Shown here piece after piece: positions 1-8,745 of a stretch of 64,000 nucleotides of DNA. The notes under the pieces are model-generated. The model had not been told where the DNA came from. It did not search any database and saw nothing but the letters and a program-made list of their open reading frames with translations. Numbering within the stretch: position 1 is the first letter of the stretch; each line of letters begins with the position of its first letter. Origin of the DNA: JBDGYW01 sp964580055 (GTDB lineage Bacteria; Gemmatimonadota; Gemmatimonadetes; Gemmatimonadales; GWC2-71-9); NCBI GenBank assembly GCA_964580055.1, contig CAZOJI010000020.1:1-64000 (forward strand), written 5' to 3'. Position numbers and translations under genes: made by a program.

Positions 1-50
1 AGCGAGCGGGCCCCTTTCAGCGCGTGAGGCCCGCCCGGATGAAGAAAGCC

Positions 51-719
51 CTACTGTTCATTTCCAACCTGACGCCTCGCCGCGGTCTTGAGTTCTTCGT
101 TTGCCATGATGGCCACCTCGACCCGCCGGTTCAGGGCCCTGCCGTCTATTGTTTCGTTGGAGGCAATGGGCTGTTCCTCTCCGTACCCCTTCACCGTGAA
201 CCTAGATGCATTCACCTCCAGGCCGGCAAGGTAATCGCGCACGGACTGAGCGCGGCGGCGAGACAACCCCATATTGTACTCTTCCGGACCGTCTGAATCG
301 GTGTGGCCCTCGAGTAGAATGTTGGTGTCATCGTACTTGTTGAGTATCGTGGCGAGCCTGGTGAGGTTCAACCGCGCATCGGATGCCAGCGCGTCGCTAT
401 CATATGCGAACAGGATGCCCGAATCGAACGTAATCTTGATTCCCTCACCTATCCGTTCTATCCTGGCACCTTCGAGGTCGCGTTCCATTTCTGCGGCCTG
501 TCTATCCATGTAGTTGCCGATGACTGCGCCCGCGGCACCGCCAACCGCGGCACCGATGATGGCTCCAGCCGCAGTGTTGCCTGCAGCTCTCCCGATCAAC
601 CCCCCCACCGCGGCGCCCGATCCCGCTCCGATTGCGGCCCCGGTCTGTGAACGGGTGGCACAACCGGCAAAACCTACGAGCAGTGCCCCCAATAGAACAA
701 ACGCAACGACCTTCTTCAT
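51..719 (-). CDS. OmpA-family lipoprotein with glycine-zipper domain
   Basis: Outer-membrane lipoprotein that probably tethers the envelope to peptidoglycan. Residues 1-20 are a lipoprotein signal with lipobox FAGC, making Cys20 the lipidated residue. Residues about 27-70 are a Gly/Ala-rich glycine-zipper segment (repeated GAAxGG-type motifs) that can insert in or pack against the membrane. Residues about 95-205 are an OmpA C-terminal domain with the peptidoglycan-binding signature (GHTDSDG, then LSRRRAQSVRDYL). This is the YiaD/Pal-like architecture and the length is normal. The start is supported by GAGGTAGGT just upstream. It is monocistronic, and the gene to its right runs in the opposite direction. 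Confidence 0.93.
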   Translation of the reverse strand: MKKVVAFVLLGALLVGFAGCATRSQTGAAIGAGSGAAVGGLIGRAAGNTAAGAIIGAAVGGAAGAVIGNYMDRQAAEMERDLEGARIERIGEGIKITFDSGILFAYDSDALASDARLNLTRLATILNKYDDTNILLEGHTDSDGPEEYNMGLSRRRAQSVRDYLAGLEVNASRFTVKGYGEEQPIASNETIDGRALNRRVEVAIMANEELKTAARRQVGNEQ

Positions 720-1175
720 GACCTACCTCGCTGTAACGCGTTGATGTAGTTGAATCTGCCCGATTCCAACCACTGAAGCTTACACCTGCATTGGCTGGTC
801 TGGTAGCGCAATTGCCGGAGGTGGCGTTGGCGTGCGCCGAGGAGGCCCGAGGGCGAGCTGCCAACCACCTGCAACTGTGTGATGTGGATAGCGGAAACAT
901 CGCTAAATACGGTACAAATCCAAGGATATTGCAGGGGCGGCAGCGGTGTTTATCGTGCATAGTACAGCGAAGCGACTTGCCGAGTAGCGAATCAACGGCG
1001 ATCAGTCAACAAGGCCCGGGCCCGCTGGCTCGGGCTTTCTGGTTCTCGTCTCGGCGAAACGGCGCTCAATGCTTCGGGACGAGTTGTGTCAGATGGATTG
1101 GGGCAATAGTCTTCTGTAATTGGGATGAAAGTATGTTCGGTCGGGTGCCTGATCGCTCAACCGCGGGAGTAGCAC
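720..1175. other. Intergenic region, divergent promoters, possible small RNA
   Basis: 456 bases between divergently oriented genes. It should hold the promoter of the OmpA lipoprotein (leftward) and that of the small zinc-ribbon gene (rightward). I see no convincing protein gene in it. The one clear structure is a GC-rich hairpin followed by T residues at 1011-1038. It lies downstream of no coding gene on either strand and so could end an unrecognised RNA. Confidence 0.5.
1011..1038 (+). terminator. Orphan intrinsic-terminator-like hairpin
   Basis: Arm AAGGCCCGGG (1011-1020) pairs with CTCGGGCTTT (1029-1038) as a 10-bp stem with two G-U pairs and an 8-base loop. The right arm ends in TTT, and CTGGTTCTC follows. 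The shape is that of a Rho-independent terminator for + strand transcription. No + strand gene precedes it in the window, which is odd. It may terminate a non-coding RNA or be a chance hairpin. Confidence 0.45.
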
Positions 1176-1403
1176 GTGTCAGAGAACAAAGACACTCCGG
1201 TCATGTTCGCTCGTGAGGAATCAGCTCTGATCCGTGATATGCTGGCCAAGACGGGCCCGCCCGTAGTCTGCCCCAAGTGTGGGGAACAATTGGAAGTGAG
1301 CGGGCCGGTAATGGCCGGCGAAATCGCTGGCCCGCTGTACCATGTAGTCTGCAAGCCATGCCGGCGTCACGCGGCGGTTCGAGGGATCCCGGAACAGGCC
1401 TGA
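1176..1403 (+). CDS. Small CxxC...CxxC zinc-ribbon-like protein
   Basis: A 75-residue protein of unknown role. It has two cysteine pairs, Cys32/Cys35 (CPKCGE) and Cys59/Cys62 (CKPC), the spacing of a zinc ribbon, so one bound Zn is likely. No catalytic domain is present. The GTG start at 1176 is preceded by GGGAG at proper distance (within CGCGGGAGTAGCAC), which favours it over internal starts. It stands alone, convergent with the caspase-like gene. Binding of nucleic acid or a partner protein is possible but not shown. Confidence 0.6.
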   Translation: MSENKDTPVMFAREESALIRDMLAKTGPPVVCPKCGEQLEVSGPVMAGEIAGPLYHVVCKPCRRHAAVRGIPEQA

Positions 1404-1449
1404 CAAGTAGCTCGCACCGGGAGTCGCATCCATACCGCGAACAAAGGAC

Positions 1450-1476
1450 CAGGCCCGGTACACTGGACCGGCCCTG
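1450..1476. terminator. Imperfect hairpin between convergent genes
   Basis: CAGGCCCGGT (1450-1459) and ACCGGCCCTG (1467-1476) form a 10-position stem with one C-C mismatch and a 7-base loop. It lies between the end of the zinc-ribbon gene and the end of the caspase-like gene, where a bidirectional terminator is expected. There is no strong T-tract, so support is weak. Confidence 0.3.
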
Positions 1477-1522
1477 ATACTCTCGATCTATGCATCCGCT
1501 CGTTTGATCTACCGCGACCCCA

Positions 1523-4168
1523 CTACGGGAACAAAACCTCTCTTGGGCTGATACTGCCCCGGTCGACTACCAGGTGCTGGTGGCCCAATTGCGGACCGCC
1601 GGTACGCACGAAGTCGCCGGGTCCGCCGCTCTTGAGATCGGTGCGATAGCGCTCGTGTACATACTGGCTCAACTCGATCGCATTTATGCGCCCGTCTCCG
1701 TCTGCATCAGCCAGCCGGTCTCCGATTGCGTCGGCAAGGAACACCGCCAGATAGCCGCCTGCCCGGAACTTCGCGGCAACTGACGAGGTAACATCCTCCT
1801 CCGACGAAAACATGCCCATTCTGCCCGGAGCCGATATAACATCCTTGGAGAAACCGCCGCTGAAACAAGCATCCAGGAAAACCAGGATCTTACCGGCATT
1901 GAGCTGGCTCATCAGGTCGCGGAATTCGTCGTCAGCGATTCCCGCATCGTAGAATTCGAGCGTCTCGTCAAGCGCGTCCGGGTCGCTCGGCTGGGGGCCG
2001 TTGCGCGGGATTCGTCCTCCGTGGCCGGAATAGAAGAACACGAATGTGTCGTTTGGGCCGATGCGCCCTGACAGGTCGCGAACGGCATCGCGAATATTGC
2101 CCACCGTGACCTGGGAGTCCCGCAGTAATACGCCGTCATCCGTACGCATGCTGCCACTCCGTACCAGCGCGTCCTGCACTCTCACGGCATCCTCTGCCGT
2201 GTAGGACAGGTTGCTGGCGCGTCCGCCATAGTCGCTGATGCCCGCGAAGATCCCATAGACACGACCCTCGCCCGACGGTGCCGGGCCTGGCGCCTGTCGG
2301 CGCCGCGCAATCTCCGCGGCAGGGGCTGCCTGACTAGCCGCGGCCAGGGACAACGCGTACTGACCGGTCATTCCCGAGGAGTAGGAGGTGGCAACGACCC
2401 GGTATCGACCCGATTCCTCCAGGGTCATGTCGATCCGGGAGTGAGACGTGCTTCCCTCAAAGTCGTCGTTCTGCACGTCCTCTCCGCTGGGCGAGATGAC
2501 GCCGAGATAGGTGTCGAATGCGTCGGAGTTCATATCGATGCGAATCCTGTCGCCGGCATTCCCGTTGAACACATACAGGTCCCGGTACTCGCCGTCATCC
2601 AGTCTTCCGTCGCTGGGCTCCAGGGTACCACGTGCGGTTCCGCCGAAATCCAGGGTCTGGACGTCACGAGATGCGGTCACAGTAGTTGGCGCCGCGCCTG
2701 CTCCTTGGTCGATCTCCAGGGTGTAGCTTCCCGTTTCACCTTCGCTGTACGAAGTCACCAGCACGCGGTATGTGCCGGACTCGGACAAATCGGCGTCGAT
2801 TACACTGCGTGAGGTGCTCTCGAAGTCGTCGTTTTCCTGCTGTTCCCCGGCCGGATCCTTGAGGATCAGGTATGTGTCGAAGTCGTTCGACCTGAGATCG
2901 ATATGCACACGCTGGCCAGGACGGCCTTCGAACGCATATGAATCGACATACTCGCCGGTGCGAAGCGTGGTGTCTCCAGGCCCCAGGGTTCCGCGCTCGC
3001 TGCGGGTGCCGGAGGCGACGGCCTGTCCCGACCCCTGTTCTATCCTGAGATCGTAGGATCCCGTCTCGCCGGGACGATAGCTGGTAACGGTAATCTGATA
3101 CTGCCCGGTTTCCGGCAGCGCCAACGATAGGAGCGAGCGGGACGCATCTCCTTCATAATCATCGTTGTCCTGTTGGTCACCACTCGGATTCCGAAGTACG
3201 AGATATGGATCGAAGTCGGCCGAGCGAAGGTCGATCAAAACCTGCTCTCCGGCAGTTCCATCGAAGGTGTAGACGTCGCCGTATTCGCCGGTGGAAAGGG
3301 TTTGATCTCCGCTCGCGAGGGTTCCCGGCTCATACCTCACACCGGGTCCAGCTCGACTTCCCACGGTTTGACCTCCTACGGACGTCGTGACCTCGTAGCT
3401 TCCGGTCTCACCCTCCGAATACGAGGTGACGATTATGGTCCATTGACCCGACTCATCTGCAACGGTCTCAACCCTGGAATGGCTGGTGGATCCTTCGTAG
3501 TCGTCGTTGTCAATTGTTGCGCCGCTGGGCTTCGTGAGGATGAGATAGGTGTCGAAATCGGATGACCGAACGTCGACCGCAACCTGTTGTCCGGCCTCCA
3601 GGTTCAGAAAATGCCCGTCTGCGTATTCGCCGCTGGAGATCGTCTGGTCACCGGGCCGAAGCTCGCCTCGTATCGTGTCGCCTTCTCGATTGGCTCCCCC
3701 ACGGTCCGTTCCGGCAGATTGGATCCCGCCGCCTCGCCTATAAACGCCCACACCATAGAAGCAGGGCTCTACGGAGCAGGTGACCATGATCACATCCAGA
3801 CTGTAGCTGCCCGACCGGCTGGCTGTTGCGTTGAGGATAGGGAGGGCGTCCGTGAGGACATCCTCGTCTATTTCGTTTCCGTTGGGATCTCTCAGCCTGA
3901 GGTCGATGTCGCTGCAGTCTTCGTCACAGACTGCAACCATCTTATAGTCCACTCCTGCCTGTAATGAAAGTGTCAGGGTTTCGCGGGTCGATGCTTCGAG
4001 CGAGCCGGTGTGATCATCTACGGCCTTGCCATAACCGTCACTCTCGTAAGTTTCCAGCAGGTCCTGAAGTCGATTGTGGATGTCTTCCAAGTACTGAGCC
4101 TGAGCTTGCCCGACTGCAAGGACCAGGAGGCCGGCAATTACGAGAGGGATCGAGCATACGCGAGTCAT
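1523..4168 (-). CDS. Secreted caspase-like (C14) peptidase with PPC repeats
   Basis: Exported cysteine peptidase, 881 residues. Signal peptide residues 1-24 end in AQA. A mixed N-terminal domain is followed by four PPC-type beta-sandwich repeats (each with an FDTYL/FDPYL-like core and a TSY..GETGSY end), spanning about residues 155-620. The C-terminal caspase domain (about 640-830) has the catalytic dyad His716 (SGHGG) and Cys768 (DACFSGG), both intact. A DxDGDG loop near 810 may bind calcium. I chose the ATG at 4168 because AAAGGTG precedes it and a signal peptide follows directly; an 81-codon upstream extension has no such features. PPC domains are usual in secreted peptidases and are often removed on maturation. 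The substrate is unknown. Metacaspase-type Arg/Lys specificity would be a guess. Confidence 0.9.
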   Translation of the reverse strand: MTRVCSIPLVIAGLLVLAVGQAQAQYLEDIHNRLQDLLETYESDGYGKAVDDHTGSLEASTRETLTLSLQAGVDYKMVAVCDEDCSDIDLRLRDPNGNEIDEDVLTDALPILNATASRSGSYSLDVIMVTCSVEPCFYGVGVYRRGGGIQSAGTDRGGANREGDTIRGELRPGDQTISSGEYADGHFLNLEAGQQVAVDVRSSDFDTYLILTKPSGATIDNDDYEGSTSHSRVETVADESGQWTIIVTSYSEGETGSYEVTTSVGGQTVGSRAGPGVRYEPGTLASGDQTLSTGEYGDVYTFDGTAGEQVLIDLRSADFDPYLVLRNPSGDQQDNDDYEGDASRSLLSLALPETGQYQITVTSYRPGETGSYDLRIEQGSGQAVASGTRSERGTLGPGDTTLRTGEYVDSYAFEGRPGQRVHIDLRSNDFDTYLILKDPAGEQQENDDFESTSRSVIDADLSESGTYRVLVTSYSEGETGSYTLEIDQGAGAAPTTVTASRDVQTLDFGGTARGTLEPSDGRLDDGEYRDLYVFNGNAGDRIRIDMNSDAFDTYLGVISPSGEDVQNDDFEGSTSHSRIDMTLEESGRYRVVATSYSSGMTGQYALSLAAASQAAPAAEIARRRQAPGPAPSGEGRVYGIFAGISDYGGRASNLSYTAEDAVRVQDALVRSGSMRTDDGVLLRDSQVTVGNIRDAVRDLSGRIGPNDTFVFFYSGHGGRIPRNGPQPSDPDALDETLEFYDAGIADDEFRDLMSQLNAGKILVFLDACFSGGFSKDVISAPGRMGMFSSEEDVTSSVAAKFRAGGYLAVFLADAIGDRLADADGDGRINAIELSQYVHERYRTDLKSGGPGDFVRTGGPQLGHQHLVVDRGSISPREVLFP

Positions 4169-4537
4169 CGTGCACACCTTTAGATGCGAGAACGCTTGGG
4201 AAACATGGAGCCTCACGCGCTGCAAAAATGGGGCCCACCGCTGGGAGTCCGGGCCTGTCTGGTTTGCTATCAAAATGCCAGTGGGGGGAGCGGATTGCAA
4301 CGGCTTTCCCTCACGCCAGGCGCTTGTTTTCCGTAAAGTCCAGACTCGTCTGAATCGGCAATTAATGCCGCCTATATGCTGAGGTCTTAGCAGCCTGATC
4401 TGTTCCAACACTGTCTCGAGAGGTTCCAGTAACCTACCAGACGGAGGTGCGGCTTCAGCAGTTCGGTGACGGTGCAGCCGCCGGACTCGGAGTGGAAGCA
4501 GGGACCGAGCGAATAAAACCGGAACTCGCGTGTACTA
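4169..4537. other. Divergent promoter region (caspase-like gene / sigma factor)
   Basis: 369 bases between the leftward caspase-like gene and the rightward ECF sigma-factor operon. Both must start here. No consensus promoter, RNA gene or repeat stands out by eye. The sigma factor may autoregulate from a motif here, but its target sequence cannot be read from one site. Confidence 0.4.
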
Positions 4538-5149
4538 TTGGCAGTGAGGTTGACAAAGTTGCAACGGATATCCGAAGTGCCTGGAGAATTCAGTTCAGAT
4601 GAAGCTGAGTTGGTACGGCTAGCGCGACGCGGTGACCGCAAAGCATTCGGCATCCTGATAACAAGACATATGCGCCGGGCCTACTATGTTGCACTCGGAC
4701 TCGTTGGCTGTCACGAGGACGCAGAGGATTTGTCTCAGGAGGCGTTTGCGCGGGTGTTTCGAAATCACGAGTCTCTGGATCCGAGCCGCTCGTTCTATGG
4801 TTTACTCTACCAGGTCCTCAGAAGACTCTGCTTCAATCACGTCCGAGACAGCAAGAATCGGTCGGCACGCCTTCGGCAACAGGTTCCCTGGCTGGTTGAG
4901 GACGCCAAAACGCGAGCCGCCTCTACCGATCCGGTTCGCCGGGCCGAATCGCAAGATCTCAGAAGCCGGTTGAGTGAGGCCATCTCCGTGCTTTCAGACA
5001 ACGAACGCGAGGTGATAGTCCTCAAGGAGTTTGACGGTCTGAGGTACCGTGAGATAAGCGAGTTGCTGAACATTCCGATCGGAACCGTGATGTCGCGATT
5101 GTATTCGGCTAGAAGGTCCCTGGCAAAATCATTGGGGTCGCGTGAATGA
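4538..5149 (+). CDS. ECF-type RNA polymerase sigma factor
   Basis: Sigma-70 family factor of about 200 residues that directs RNA polymerase to a specific promoter set. Region 2 (about residues 25-95) has the core-binding and -10 recognition helices (DAEDLSQEAFARVF). Region 4 (about 140-195) has the HTH for -35 recognition (LSDNEREVIVLKEFDGLRY, then the IPIGTVMSRLYSARR helix). Regions 1 and 3 are absent, as in the ECF class. The exact start is uncertain: TTG 4538, GTG 4544, TTG 4553 and GTG 4577 are in frame and none has a strong ribosome site. The stop overlaps the next gene's start (ATGA), which couples it to its probable anti-sigma factor. Confidence 0.92.
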   Translation: MAVRLTKLQRISEVPGEFSSDEAELVRLARRGDRKAFGILITRHMRRAYYVALGLVGCHEDAEDLSQEAFARVFRNHESLDPSRSFYGLLYQVLRRLCFNHVRDSKNRSARLRQQVPWLVEDAKTRAASTDPVRRAESQDLRSRLSEAISVLSDNEREVIVLKEFDGLRYREISELLNIPIGTVMSRLYSARRSLAKSLGSRE

Positions 5150-5613
5150 GTGGCGACAACGGAGCGAACAGCGTTTCGAGAAGCCGTGAGTTGATGATGC
5201 GGGCGCTCGACGATGAAATCTCGGCAGGAGAATGGAAGGAATTCGAGGATCTGCTGAACTCTGATGACTCGCTGCGTCATGAATGGCAGGCTCTCCAGTC
5301 GGTGACAGAGAACACTAGAAGTGTCGGGCTGGAGAAACCGCCGGACGAACTTTGGGAGGGATACATGGACTCCGTGTACCGCCGCGTGGAACGCGGTATC
5401 GGTTGGATACTTCTGTCGATCGGAGCGATCGTCTTGATCAGCTATGGGCTGTGGCAGAAGATCCAAGAAATGCTCGGCGAGGTAACGCTTCCCTGGTACG
5501 TGAAGGGTGGTGCCCTGGCGTTGCTGGCGGGCATCGTGATCCTTGCGGTCTCCGTAGTGCGGGAGAAGTATTTGGCTTTCAAAAACGACCCCTTCAGGGA
5601 TGTGGAGCGATGA
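5146..5613 (+). CDS. Probable membrane anti-sigma factor
   Basis: 155 residues. The N-terminal 60 residues resemble the short helical anti-sigma domain without zinc ligands (ELMMRALDDEISAGEWKEF). Two hydrophobic segments follow at about residues 85-103 and 119-140, with a basic cytoplasmic end. Its ATG overlaps the sigma-factor stop by 4 bases and its own stop overlaps the next start, so three proteins are translationally coupled. From family knowledge, such a protein would hold the sigma factor at the inner membrane until a signal releases it. That role rests on gene order and size, not on a strong motif. Confidence 0.7.
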   Translation: MSGDNGANSVSRSRELMMRALDDEISAGEWKEFEDLLNSDDSLRHEWQALQSVTENTRSVGLEKPPDELWEGYMDSVYRRVERGIGWILLSIGAIVLISYGLWQKIQEMLGEVTLPWYVKGGALALLAGIVILAVSVVREKYLAFKNDPFRDVER

Positions 5614-5930
5614 TAGTTACACCGGCAGCAACCGTGGCAGGACACGAGATCGTGGAAACCTTGGGCCTGGTGCGCGGCAACACCATCAGGGCCCGAAACC
5701 TGGGCAGGGACATTGTCGCAATCATCAAGAACCTCGTTGGCGGCGAAATCGAGGAATACACCAGCATGCTGGCACAGGCCCGCGAGCAGGCGCTGGAACG
5801 AATGACCAGCAAGGCAGAAGAACTCGGAGCCGACGCAATCACGGACGTTCGATTCACCACTTCTGTGGTCATGGGCGGCGCGGCCGAGATGCTGGCGTTC
5901 GGCAATGCGGTGCGGCTGCAGCGGGAATGA
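5610..5930 (+). CDS. YbjQ/UPF0145 family protein
   Basis: 106 residues, full length for the YbjQ family (heavy-metal-binding-like fold, usually pentameric). The order is typical: an N-terminal VETLGLVRGNTIRARN strand, a central amphipathic helix (LAQAREQALERM), and a C-terminal GADAITDVRFTTSVV/AEMLAFGNAV beta region. The cellular role of the family is not established. The ATG at 5610 overlaps the anti-sigma stop (ATGA), placing it third in the sigma operon. That suggests an envelope or metal stress link, which is inference. Confidence 0.88.
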   Translation: MIVTPAATVAGHEIVETLGLVRGNTIRARNLGRDIVAIIKNLVGGEIEEYTSMLAQAREQALERMTSKAEELGADAITDVRFTTSVVMGGAAEMLAFGNAVRLQRE

Positions 5931-6029
5931 CTGCGATCCACCGTCGCGAGCCAAGAAAGGAACCAGTCTTCAGGTAATGGGCTGGCAGCCACGATAGACA
6001 TTCCTCAGCAGGGAGCTGCCGGTCTGTCG

Positions 6030-7235
6030 TTGACTCAGGTGCGGTTCGATGGCTCTCGAGTCCATTTCGAGCTTCCCGCTCCGCAAGGAACCGCCGTATT
6101 CGACGGGGAGATGTCGGGCAACTCCATTGCCGGGAGCTTCAAACAGGCGGGATATACAGGGACGTTCGCGATGCGGCGAGACGCGCCGACAGTCGAAGCA
6201 CCAGCCGAGGGTTTACCTCCGTATGTCGAAGAGGAGGTGACATTCCGAAATGGCGAGATCACTTTGGCCGGTACGCTGACCCTTCCCTCTTCGGGGGCGC
6301 CGTTTCCTGCGGCGGTGATGATCACCGGGAGTGGAGCTCAGAACAGAGACGAAGAGTTGTTCGGGTTCAAACCGTTTCGCGTGATTGCCGACCACCTCAC
6401 GAGACGAGGTATCGCCGTGCTTCGCTACGACGACCGCGGCGTAGGTGGGTCGACAGGCAGTGTGTCGGAGGCAACCAGCGACGATTTCGCCTCCGACGTT
6501 ATGGCGGCGGTAGCAAACCTGCGGGAGCGCGGGGACATTGCCGCAGACAAGATCGGGCTGATCGGTCACAGCGAGGGTGGAATCGTGGCTCCAATGGTCG
6601 CGTCTCGCTCGGATGCCGTCGCATTCATAGTGCTCTTGGCCGGCACTGCGGTACCCGGTGAGGACATCTTGTACGCGCAAGGTGAAGCCATCCTCGAAGC
6701 CAACGGTGCAACCGTCGCCGAAATTCAAAACCAACGGGCGATGCAGCGGCGCATGTTCCAGGTAGCCCGGACGGGGACGGGGAGGGAAGCATTGGAAGCG
6801 GATCTGAGGAGGCTGGTGAGGGAAGGTATAGAGTCGCTGCCCGCGGAACAGCGGAGCGCCGTTGCCGATGTCGATGCTGCTGTCGATGCTCAGGTCAACG
6901 GACAGCTGAACGCTATCCGGTCACCGTGGTTCCGGTTCTTCCTCGACCATGACCCGGCTGCAGATCTGGAGCAGGTAACGGTTCCGGTACTGGCGTTGTT
7001 CGGCGAGCTCGATTTGCAGGTCGCGCCGTCGGTCAACAGGGAACCGCTGGAGTTGGCGCTCAATCGCGGAGGCAACACCGATGTAACTGTGCATACGTTC
7101 CCGAGGGCAAACCATCTCTTTCTCACCGCCGAAACCGGTAGTCCCGCGGAATACCCGACCCTGGAAAAGGTGTTCGTTCCAGGTTTCTTGGATATGATCA
7201 CCGAGTGGATCATCGATCGGTTTGGCGGCATGTAG
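6030..7235 (+). CDS. Alpha/beta hydrolase, N-terminally truncated
   Basis: Serine hydrolase of the dienelactone-hydrolase/S9-like type. The catalytic Ser181 lies in GHSEGG, an Asp is in GELDLQV and the His in ANHLF, all in the right order. Before the catalytic domain is the tail of a lipocalin-like beta domain (FELPAPQGT...DGEMSG). Family members normally start with a signal peptide and a whole beta domain. Here the open frame and similarity-like sequence (GNGLAATIDIPQQGA) run back to about 5973 with no ATG or GTG, and the in-frame stop before it is that of the YbjQ gene. TTG 6030 is the only start I can offer. The gene may be a truncated remnant or a fusion-junction product, possibly not exported. 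Confidence 0.65.
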   Translation: MTQVRFDGSRVHFELPAPQGTAVFDGEMSGNSIAGSFKQAGYTGTFAMRRDAPTVEAPAEGLPPYVEEEVTFRNGEITLAGTLTLPSSGAPFPAAVMITGSGAQNRDEELFGFKPFRVIADHLTRRGIAVLRYDDRGVGGSTGSVSEATSDDFASDVMAAVANLRERGDIAADKIGLIGHSEGGIVAPMVASRSDAVAFIVLLAGTAVPGEDILYAQGEAILEANGATVAEIQNQRAMQRRMFQVARTGTGREALEADLRRLVREGIESLPAEQRSAVADVDAAVDAQVNGQLNAIRSPWFRFFLDHDPAADLEQVTVPVLALFGELDLQVAPSVNREPLELALNRGGNTDVTVHTFPRANHLFLTAETGSPAEYPTLEKVFVPGFLDMITEWIIDRFGGM

Positions 7236-7352
7236 TCTCTGGGCACAAGCATCAAACACGTAACACCACATCCCGTTGCTGTCCTACAGCTCCCTCCAAG
7301 ATGGCACAGGCCTTACCATTCGTTGGACAAACTGGGTTTGGGGGACTTCCGT

Positions 7353-8588
7353 ATGAGCGTACCGACAATCAACGCCAGCCGTTTGCACGAAAACCTGGAT
7401 CAACTCGCTCGGATCGGTGGTACGCCGGATGGGGCGGTCAGTCGCGTGGCCTTCAGCGAATCCGATATCGAAGGCCGGGACTTCGTGAAGTCTCTGATGC
7501 GAGAGGCGGGGCTTTCGGTCAGGGTCGATGCGCTCGGAAACATCTTCGGCCGGAGCCAGCGCTCGGGTAGAGATGGGTCCGCGGTCTTGTTGGGATCCCA
7601 TACGGACACGGTGCCCAATGGTGGAGCGTTCGATGGCGCGCTCGGTGTCTTGGCGGCCGTCGAGGTGGCACACACCCTCAACGAGACCGGCTACGAGTTC
7701 CTACACCCGATTGAGGTAGTGGTATGGACCGATGAAGAAGGAGCGCTCATAGGAAGCCGCGGTTTCATTGGCGAACTCTCAGCGGAGGAGCTTCAAGCCC
7801 CGGTTTCCGGAGGTGCGAACCTGGCCGAGTGTCTGAGGCTTATCGGTGGTGATTCGAGTCGCGCCGGGGAAGCTGTATGTCGCCCGGGGCAGGTGGGGGC
7901 TTATCTCGAGCTGCATGTCGAGCAGGGCGGAAGGCTGGAGTCCGAGGCGATCGATATCGGGGTGGTGACCGGAATCGTCGGAATCAGACATTACCAGGTC
8001 ACGTTCAGCGGGGTCCCGAACCATGCGGGAACAACGCCGATGAGTGGTCGAAGAAACGCATTGCTCGGCGCGAGCGAGTTCGTACTCGCGGTCGACCGGG
8101 TGGTCAAATCGGTACCGGGGGACCAGGTGGGAACTGTCGGAGAGCTGGTTGTATACCCGGGAGTAGCCAACGTAATCCCCGGCGAAGTGGTCTTGAAGGT
8201 TGAACTCCGCGACTTGGAGTCAACGACGATCGATTCTCTTTGGAACATGCTGAAGCCCGAGCTAGATCGAGTTGGTTCCATGTATGGCGTGGATGTGAGG
8301 AGTTCCACAACACACTCGCTGCCTGGGATCAAAACACACCGCACGGTAAGTGATGCCATTCATCGTGCCGCCCAGGACCTGGAACTCGAATCGCTCCACC
8401 TGCCCAGCGGTGCGGGTCATGATGCTCAAAACCTTGCGAGAGTCTGTCCGACCGGCATGATCTTCGTGCCGTCGGTTGGCGGTGTCAGTCATTCGCCGCG
8501 GGAACACACTCGGCCCGAAGACGTAGAAAACGGTGCCGCGGTACTGCTCCGGGCCACACTGTTGGTTGATCGAGAGCTGAGCGCGTAG
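7353..8588 (+). CDS. M20-family Zn amidohydrolase (allantoate/N-carbamoyl-amino-acid type), cytosolic
   Basis: 411 residues, normal length for the hydantoinase/carbamoylase branch of M20. Metal-site signatures are in order: GSHTDTVPNGGAFDG (His and bridging Asp), DEEGA (Glu pair), ELHVEQG (His) and the late SGAGHDAQ and SHSPRE motifs with the final His. The dimerisation/lid domain lies at about 205-325. It hydrolyses a C-N amide or carbamoyl bond, and the substrate cannot be told from sequence. The ATG at 7353 is preceded by a G-rich ribosome site (TTTGGGGG). There is no signal peptide. A paralogue with a Tat signal lies at 59901. Confidence 0.9.
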   Translation: MSVPTINASRLHENLDQLARIGGTPDGAVSRVAFSESDIEGRDFVKSLMREAGLSVRVDALGNIFGRSQRSGRDGSAVLLGSHTDTVPNGGAFDGALGVLAAVEVAHTLNETGYEFLHPIEVVVWTDEEGALIGSRGFIGELSAEELQAPVSGGANLAECLRLIGGDSSRAGEAVCRPGQVGAYLELHVEQGGRLESEAIDIGVVTGIVGIRHYQVTFSGVPNHAGTTPMSGRRNALLGASEFVLAVDRVVKSVPGDQVGTVGELVVYPGVANVIPGEVVLKVELRDLESTTIDSLWNMLKPELDRVGSMYGVDVRSSTTHSLPGIKTHRTVSDAIHRAAQDLELESLHLPSGAGHDAQNLARVCPTGMIFVPSVGGVSHSPREHTRPEDVENGAAVLLRATLLVDRELSA

Positions 8589-8731
8589 TGCCTCCATTTC
8601 GGCGAGTTCGTGCGCACCGTCGCAAAGAGCCGAGCTGGAGACACCACGGAAGAATTGGAACCGGCCCATGATGCTCAACCGGCCGGCATATCGAGGTCTT
8701 CCGCAGATTGACCTGCCACCTATTTCGAGAA

Positions 8732-8745
8732 CCGCGATATCGCGG
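8732..8745. promoter_or_regulatory. 14-bp perfect palindrome upstream of the Mo-NifS fusion
   Basis: CCGCGATATCGCGG is a perfect inverted repeat about 130 bases before the fusion gene. A second palindrome, GCGGCCGGCCGC, lies at 8761-8772. Two dyads in a 288-base gap suggest operator sites for a dimeric regulator. The GC-rich one could arise by chance. No regulator is encoded beside it. Confidence 0.35.
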
